Assembly: GCF_003605365.2 (NCBI RefSeq)
Contig: NZ_QYTU02000032.1
Location: 1 to 45,600, forward strand
Direction: 5' to 3'
DNA: 45,600 bases
Origin: Siminovitchia fortis
GTDB taxonomy: Bacteria; Bacillota; Bacilli; Bacillales; Bacillaceae_C
Shown: piece after piece, positions 41,437 through 45,600 of the stretch
Layout of the letters: each line of letters opens with the position of its first letter
Numbering within the stretch: position 1 is the first letter of the stretch
Notes under the pieces: model-generated
What the model saw: only the letters and a program-made list of their open reading frames with translations
Told to the model about the DNA's origin: nothing
The model's database searches: none
Program-made: the position numbers and the translations under genes

Positions 41437-41489
41437 AAGTTCAAATGGATTTTCCGGAAATCATCTGATGAAAGAGAGGCAACTTTGTG

Positions 41490-42026
41490 ATGAAGGCAAC
41501 AGGAATAGTTCGTCGTATTGATGATCTGGGAAGAGTAGTGATACCGAAAGAAATTCGAAGGACGCTCAGGATCCGGGAAGGAGACCCGCTCGAAATTTTT
41601 GTAGACCGGGAAGGCGAAGTCATACTTAAAAAATACTCCCCGATTAATGAATTGGGTGATTTTGCAAAAGAATATGGCGAAGCACTATTTGACAGTCTCG
41701 GCAGCTCCGTCCTGATTTGTGACAGAGATGCAGTTATAGCCGTAGCCGGCAGCTCGAAGAAGGATTATATGAATAAAAATAACAGCGAAATGATTGAGCA
41801 GGCTATGTCCAACCGGCTGTCCAAGCTGGAAACGACCGCCGGCACACTGGAACTTGTGGAGGGTGTTGAGGAAGAGATTGCCTCTTATGCGCTTGCCCCT
41901 ATCATTGCAAACGGTGACCCGATCGGCGCGGTTGTTATTTTTTCCAAAGATAAGACCATCGGGGAAGTTGAGCAAAAATCGGCAGAAACCGCAGCAAGCT
42001 TTTTGGCAAGACAAATGGAATCCTGA
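41490..42026 (+). CDS. spoVT: Stage V sporulation regulator SpoVT
   Basis: 178 residues from the ATG at 41490; the adjacent in-frame GTG at 41487 is possible, with GAGAGG 7 or 10 bases upstream. The N-terminal AbrB-type domain (MKATGIVRRIDDLGRVVIPK) is followed by a GAF-like C-terminal domain (SSVLICDRDAVIAVAGSSKK, GDPIGAVVIFSKD). SpoVT modulates forespore sigma-G genes. It directly follows mfd, as in B. subtilis. Confidence 0.97.
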   Translation: MKATGIVRRIDDLGRVVIPKEIRRTLRIREGDPLEIFVDREGEVILKKYSPINELGDFAKEYGEALFDSLGSSVLICDRDAVIAVAGSSKKDYMNKNNSEMIEQAMSNRLSKLETTAGTLELVEGVEEEIASYALAPIIANGDPIGAVVIFSKDKTIGEVEQKSAETAASFLARQMES

Positions 42027-42048
42027 ATTAATATCTTTATAGCAAGGA

Positions 42049-42084
42049 ACGGGCTTGGCTTCTGCCGGGCCCGATTTCATTTTG
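42049..42084 (+). terminator. Intrinsic terminator of spoVT
   Basis: CGGGCTTGGC (42050-42059), loop TTCT, GCCGGGCCCG (42064-42073), two G-U pairs, followed by ATTTCATTTTG. Confidence 0.75.
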
Positions 42085-42114
42085 TATAGAAAATGCAATT
42101 GATTTGGCTCCTGA

Positions 42115-42143
42115 TTCTTGACTTTCTTCTTATGTGATATAAT
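42115..42143 (+). promoter_or_regulatory. Extended -10 promoter of yabM-yabN-yabO
   Basis: TG-A-TATAAT (42135-42143) has a perfect core. TTGACT at 42118-42123 is only 14 bases away, so recognition may rest on the extended -10. Confidence 0.5.
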
Positions 42144-42183
42144 GGCTACCGGATGAAATTATTGAAGAAAGGCGAGGGAGAGC

Positions 42184-43791
42184 TTGCCGGATGATTCAAG
42201 GCAATTGATGAAAGGCGCTGTCATTTTGACATTGGCCGCCTTCATCATTAAGATTCTAAGCGCGGTATATCGTGTTCCTTTTCAAAATATTGTAGGCGAT
42301 ACAGGTTTTTACATATATCAGCAGGTATATCCGTTGTATGGCATCGCTTCTGTCCTGGCGGTTTCCGGTTTTCCGGTTGTCATTTCGAGGTTTGTAGCAA
42401 AAAATGCCGCCGAAAAAAGAGAAAACCAAGAGGATTTGCAGCGGGTTTTGCAAACAATATTTGTTGTACTGCTTATTGTCGGGGTAAGCCTGTTCCTGTT
42501 TGTGTTTTTCGGTGCCAATTCCATTGCCGGCTGGATGGGTGACCCTTTGCTGGCACCTGTTGTCCAGGTGGTCGCCTTTCCGTTTTTGCTTCTTCCGTTC
42601 CTTTCTCTTTGGAGGGGTGTCTTCCAGGGTTACGGGAATATGGCCCCGACAGCGGCCAGCCAGGTAACGGAGCAGTTCGTCAGGGTGGCTGCCATTTTGG
42701 CTATCTCCTATTTTCTTGTCCGTGAAGGTTTTTCTCTTTATGATACGGGACGGGGAGCCTGGACAGGAGCAGTCCTTGGCGGTTTGGCGGGCCTTATCAT
42801 ACTGGGTGTTTATACACGTAAAACAGGATTGCATCTATTTGCATTTCAACGGGTCTCCATCCGGGAATTGCTGTCTGTAGGGAAAATAGTGGTTATCCAT
42901 GGGACAGCCATTTGCTTCAGCGGACTTCTATTAATTTTGTTCCAATTGGTCGATTCGTTGAACTTGTACTCACTTCTTGTTCAAGCAGGCTGGCAAATGG
43001 AAGAAGCGAAGTCACTGAAGGGAATTTTCGACCGGGGACAGCCGCTGATCCAGCTTGGGACAGTGGCGGCGACATCGATATCCCTTGCGCTTGTTCCGGC
43101 AGTAACGGCAGCCTGGACGAAAGGGAGCGCAGACATGCTCCAGAAGAAAGTGAACACTTCATTGAAGGTAAGCCTGGCTGTCGGACTGGGGGCAGCAGCA
43201 GGGCTTATGAACATCATCAAGCCGACCAACATCATGTTGTTTAAAAATGCAGATGGTTCCGGTGTTCTGGCTGTTCTGGCGGCGGCTATTTTTTTTGCGT
43301 CGGTCGTTATCACTTTTTCGGGAATCTTACAGGGGATCGGCCAGATGATGGCTCCGGCTAAATATATATTACTGGGTACCGTTTGCAAGTATATAGGAAA
43401 CCTTATCCTCGTTCCTGTTTTTGGATTGGCGGGTGCCGCCTGGGCGACAGTCATCGGCTTAGCAGCAGTCTGTCTGATGATTACATGGAAATTAAAAAGC
43501 TTTTTTTCCATTCGGCCCGTACTTCGGGCTTCACTTGTCCGCCTTTCTTTGGCGGCTGTTGTCATGACCATTGCTTTGCAGGGGTGGCTGTATATTTTTG
43601 ACCATATCGGCATGCAGGGACGTCTTTTCAATACTGCTGCAGCGTTGACAGGAGTTGTCATTGGAGGCCTCGCCTATCTTGCAGTCATCATGCGAATGAA
43701 CTTGTTTACGGAAGAAGAAATCAGCCACGTTCCATATTATTCGAAGCTAAAAAGGTTCAAAACCGTAAGAAAAGAAAGGAGGCAAAAGTGA
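42184..43791 (+). CDS. yabM: Polysaccharide/lipid flippase of the MurJ-SpoVB family (YabM)
   Basis: 535 residues from a TTG start after GCGAGGGAGAG. About 14 hydrophobic segments span the protein, starting with GAVILTLAAFIIKILSAVYR, the usual MOP-superfamily N-terminus, and the length fits YabM (532). Family members flip lipid-linked wall or exopolysaccharide precursors; the substrate here is unknown. It overlaps yabN by one base (ATGA), so translation is coupled. Confidence 0.93.
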   Translation: MPDDSRQLMKGAVILTLAAFIIKILSAVYRVPFQNIVGDTGFYIYQQVYPLYGIASVLAVSGFPVVISRFVAKNAAEKRENQEDLQRVLQTIFVVLLIVGVSLFLFVFFGANSIAGWMGDPLLAPVVQVVAFPFLLLPFLSLWRGVFQGYGNMAPTAASQVTEQFVRVAAILAISYFLVREGFSLYDTGRGAWTGAVLGGLAGLIILGVYTRKTGLHLFAFQRVSIRELLSVGKIVVIHGTAICFSGLLLILFQLVDSLNLYSLLVQAGWQMEEAKSLKGIFDRGQPLIQLGTVAATSISLALVPAVTAAWTKGSADMLQKKVNTSLKVSLAVGLGAAAGLMNIIKPTNIMLFKNADGSGVLAVLAAAIFFASVVITFSGILQGIGQMMAPAKYILLGTVCKYIGNLILVPVFGLAGAAWATVIGLAAVCLMITWKLKSFFSIRPVLRASLVRLSLAAVVMTIALQGWLYIFDHIGMQGRLFNTAAALTGVVIGGLAYLAVIMRMNLFTEEEISHVPYYSKLKRFKTVRKERRQK

Positions 43792-45254
43792 TGAACAACA
43801 TTCGGGTTGCGGGACTTGGTGCGGGTGATCTTAACCAGCTTCCCCTTGGCATCTATAAACTTTTAAAAGAGACCGATCATTTATTTTTGCGGACTAAAGA
43901 GCATCCGGTCATCAAACAATTGGAAAAGGAAGGGATTTCCTGCCAATCCTTTGATGATATATATGAAAAGCATGATCAATTCGAGGCTGTATATGAAGAA
44001 ATTACGGAGTTGCTGCTTGAGGAGGCATCGAAAAGAGATATTGTCTATGCGGTGCCGGGGCATCCGCTGATCGCTGAAAAAACGGTCCAGCTCTTGTTGG
44101 ACAGAAGTGATGCACGCGGAATTAGCGTAACGGTGGAAGGGGGGCAAAGCTTTTTAGATGCTTTGTTCACTGCCGTCCGGGTAGATCCGATTGATGGTTT
44201 TCAGCTGCTTGACGGGACAATGATGAAGCGGGAGGATATACAAATCTCACAGCACGTCATCATTGCGCAGGTATATGACCAAATGGTCGCGTCAGATGTT
44301 AAGCTCACATTGATGGAAAAATACCCGGACGATTATGAAATCACCGTTGTGACAGCGGCAGGAAGCTCTGATGAGAAGATCAGGACGATTCCATTGTTCG
44401 AATTGGACAGGCAGCCTTTTTTGGATAATTTAACAAGTGTGTATGTTCCTCCGGTTACATCAAGGGAGCTTTCTTTAAAAGAATTTTCAACATTGAGGGG
44501 GATAATTGCCGATTTGCGCGGCCCGGAAGGCTGTCCTTGGGACAAAAAGCAGACGCATTTTTCTTTGAAAAAATATTTGATTGAAGAATCGTATGAGCTG
44601 CTTGATGCCATTGACCGCGATGACATTAACGACATGATCGAAGAGCTCGGGGATGTGCTGCTGCAGGTAATGCTTCATGCGCAGATCGGCGAGGATGACG
44701 GGATGTTTTCCATTGAAGATGTTCTTCAAGGCATTTCGGAAAAAATGATCCGCAGACATCCTCATGTGTTTGGAGAAACAAAAGCGGAAAATGCGGATGA
44801 AGTCGTTGCCAACTGGGAACAGATCAAAGCGGAGGAGAAGGGGAAACCAATAAACAGCGGCTCTCTCCTTGACCAGATCGAAAAGGGCCTCCCGGCTTTG
44901 CTGCGCGCCTATGAAGTCCAAAAGGCTGCGGCAAAGGTGGGTTTTGACTGGGGCAATGCGGCAGAAGCCATGGAAAAAGTAAAGGAAGAAACAAAGGAAT
45001 TTGAGGAAGAGCTGGCGAAAGTAGAAAAGAAGAGCCAATTGGAGGAAATGGGGGACCTGCTTTTTGCGGTTGTCAATGTGGCCCGTCTCGCTAAAATCCA
45101 TCCTGAAGAGGCATTGCAGGCGGCCAATGAAAAGTTTTACAGACGGTTCGCTTTCATAGAGGAAAAAGTAAAGGAAAGCGGGCTGCCATTTGCCGATTTT
45201 TCGCTGGAGGAATTGGACAAGTATTGGAATGAAGCAAAAAAACAAGGGAAATAG
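43791..45254 (+). CDS. yabN: YabN: tetrapyrrole-methylase-like domain fused to MazG pyrophosphohydrolase
   Basis: 487 residues from the ATG at 43791, 8 bases after AAGGAGG. The N-terminal half (about 1-220) is AdoMet tetrapyrrole-methylase-like (IRVAGLGAGDLNQLPLGIYK, AVPGHPLIAEKTVQLL). The C-terminal half is MazG, with LRGPEGCPWDKKQTH, the metal-binding EESYELLDAI and EELGDVLLQVMLHAQ, and a second helical MazG-like copy (EEMGDLLFAVVNVARL). MazG hydrolyses NTPs to NMP and pyrophosphate. The methylase partner's activity is unknown. Confidence 0.96.
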   Translation: MNNIRVAGLGAGDLNQLPLGIYKLLKETDHLFLRTKEHPVIKQLEKEGISCQSFDDIYEKHDQFEAVYEEITELLLEEASKRDIVYAVPGHPLIAEKTVQLLLDRSDARGISVTVEGGQSFLDALFTAVRVDPIDGFQLLDGTMMKREDIQISQHVIIAQVYDQMVASDVKLTLMEKYPDDYEITVVTAAGSSDEKIRTIPLFELDRQPFLDNLTSVYVPPVTSRELSLKEFSTLRGIIADLRGPEGCPWDKKQTHFSLKKYLIEESYELLDAIDRDDINDMIEELGDVLLQVMLHAQIGEDDGMFSIEDVLQGISEKMIRRHPHVFGETKAENADEVVANWEQIKAEEKGKPINSGSLLDQIEKGLPALLRAYEVQKAAAKVGFDWGNAAEAMEKVKEETKEFEEELAKVEKKSQLEEMGDLLFAVVNVARLAKIHPEEALQAANEKFYRRFAFIEEKVKESGLPFADFSLEELDKYWNEAKKQGK

Positions 45255-45264
45255 AGGGTGAAAA

Positions 45265-45537
45265 ATGGCAACGATGCGGCTGGATAAATTTTTAAAAGTG
45301 TCACGGCTGATCAAAAGACGCCCCCTTGCCAAAGAAGTTGCGGACAAGGGGAGGATCTCAATCAACGGCCAGCAGGCGAAGGCAAGCTCCAATGTGAAGG
45401 TCGGTGACGAGCTGTCCATTCGTTTCGGGCAGAAGATTGTCACGGTCAAGGTGGAAGAATTGCAAGATTCCACGAAAAAGGAAGATGCGGCCAACATGTA
45501 CCGTCTGTTGAAGGAAGAGCGTGTAGAGGAAGAATAA
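45265..45537 (+). CDS. rqcP: S4-domain protein RqcP (YabO)
   Basis: 90 residues. The S4 RNA-binding fold [20 protein letters not shown] with [16 protein letters not shown] is diagnostic. RqcP works with RqcH to add poly-alanine tails to nascent chains on obstructed 50S subunits. AGGGTG precedes the ATG, 10 bases after yabN. A terminator follows, closing the unit before yabP. Confidence 0.95.
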   Translation: MATMRLDKFLKVSRLIKRRPLAKEVADKGRISINGQQAKASSNVKVGDELSIRFGQKIVTVKVEELQDSTKKEDAANMYRLLKEERVEEE

Positions 45538-45544
45538 CGAAGTG

Positions 45545-45579
45545 GATCGGGTGCGGATAATAAAGCACCCGATTTTTTA
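45545..45579 (+). terminator. Intrinsic terminator of yabM-yabN-yabO
   Basis: ATCGGGTGC (45546-45554) pairs perfectly with GCACCCGAT (45565-45573), followed by TTTTT. Confidence 0.92.
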
Positions 45580-45600
45580 ATGGTTTAGAAAACCCCTGGC

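Noticed and set aside
42981-43661. 226-codon minus-strand frame opposite yabM
   Set aside because: Antisense shadow of the flippase gene with low-complexity composition and no domain features.
44487-45497. 336-codon minus-strand frame opposite yabN and yabO
   Set aside because: It lies entirely antisense to well-supported genes, has no ribosome binding site or family features, and its composition mirrors yabN codons.

Overview
The window is a chromosomal segment of an endospore-forming, low-to-mid GC Bacillota bacterium of the Bacillaceae type. It carries, in nearly the same order as the origin-proximal yaa/yab region of Bacillus subtilis, the genes from the end of an rRNA operon to yabO. 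Sporulation genes (spoVG, spoVT, sspF, yabG, bofA, csfB, fin, yaaH) and near-consensus promoters for alternative sigma factors support the assignment. I cannot name the species from sequence alone.

Layout. 1-601: 3' tip of 23S rRNA, 5S rRNA and an unusual array of seven motifs spaced exactly 21 bp apart. 602-7912: yaaC (minus), guaB, dacA, T-box-controlled serS, and yaaH (minus). 8029-9299: tadA, SRP RNA and a composite repeat. 9300-13972: a DUF2207 membrane protein, then dnaX-yaaK-recR-yaaL. 14047-20556: bofA, csfB, tmk, yaaQ-yaaR-holB-yaaT-yabA-trmN6-yazA-rsmI. 20678-22197: a two-gene insertion relative to B. subtilis (a yrrT-like methyltransferase broken by an in-frame stop, plus luxS), facing abrB. 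22522-29207: metS, tatD, yabE, rnmV-ksgA, yabG. 29491-33255: veg, sspF, ispE, purR-ridA, spoVG. 33436-41199: glmU-prs, ctc, pth, fin, mfd. 41490-45537: spoVT, yabM-yabN-yabO.

Functional themes are core information processing (clamp loader parts DnaX and HolB, YabA, RecR, Mfd, SRP RNA, SerRS, MetRS, Pth, several rRNA/tRNA modification enzymes), nucleotide and envelope precursor supply (GuaB, Tmk, Prs, PurR, GlmU, IspE, DacA), and the developmental programme. Promoter-like sequences fit sigma-H (spoVG), sigma-F (csfB), sigma-E (yaaH, bofA; weaker), sigma-G (sspF), sigma-K (yabG), sigma-B (ctc) and sigma-A (serS, scr, abrB, metS, veg, glmU).

No wholly new gene system is evident; most of the window is a conserved housekeeping block. 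The strongest unexplained signals are non-coding. One is a dispersed palindromic element (full copies near 4750, 9000 and 30230, with fragments elsewhere) whose stems differ by compensatory changes between copies; one copy carries a second hairpin element exactly in its loop. The other is the 21-bp-phased array behind the 5S gene, which resembles a relic of an IS21-type transposon end. The nonsense-interrupted methyltransferase coupled to luxS is the main coding anomaly.
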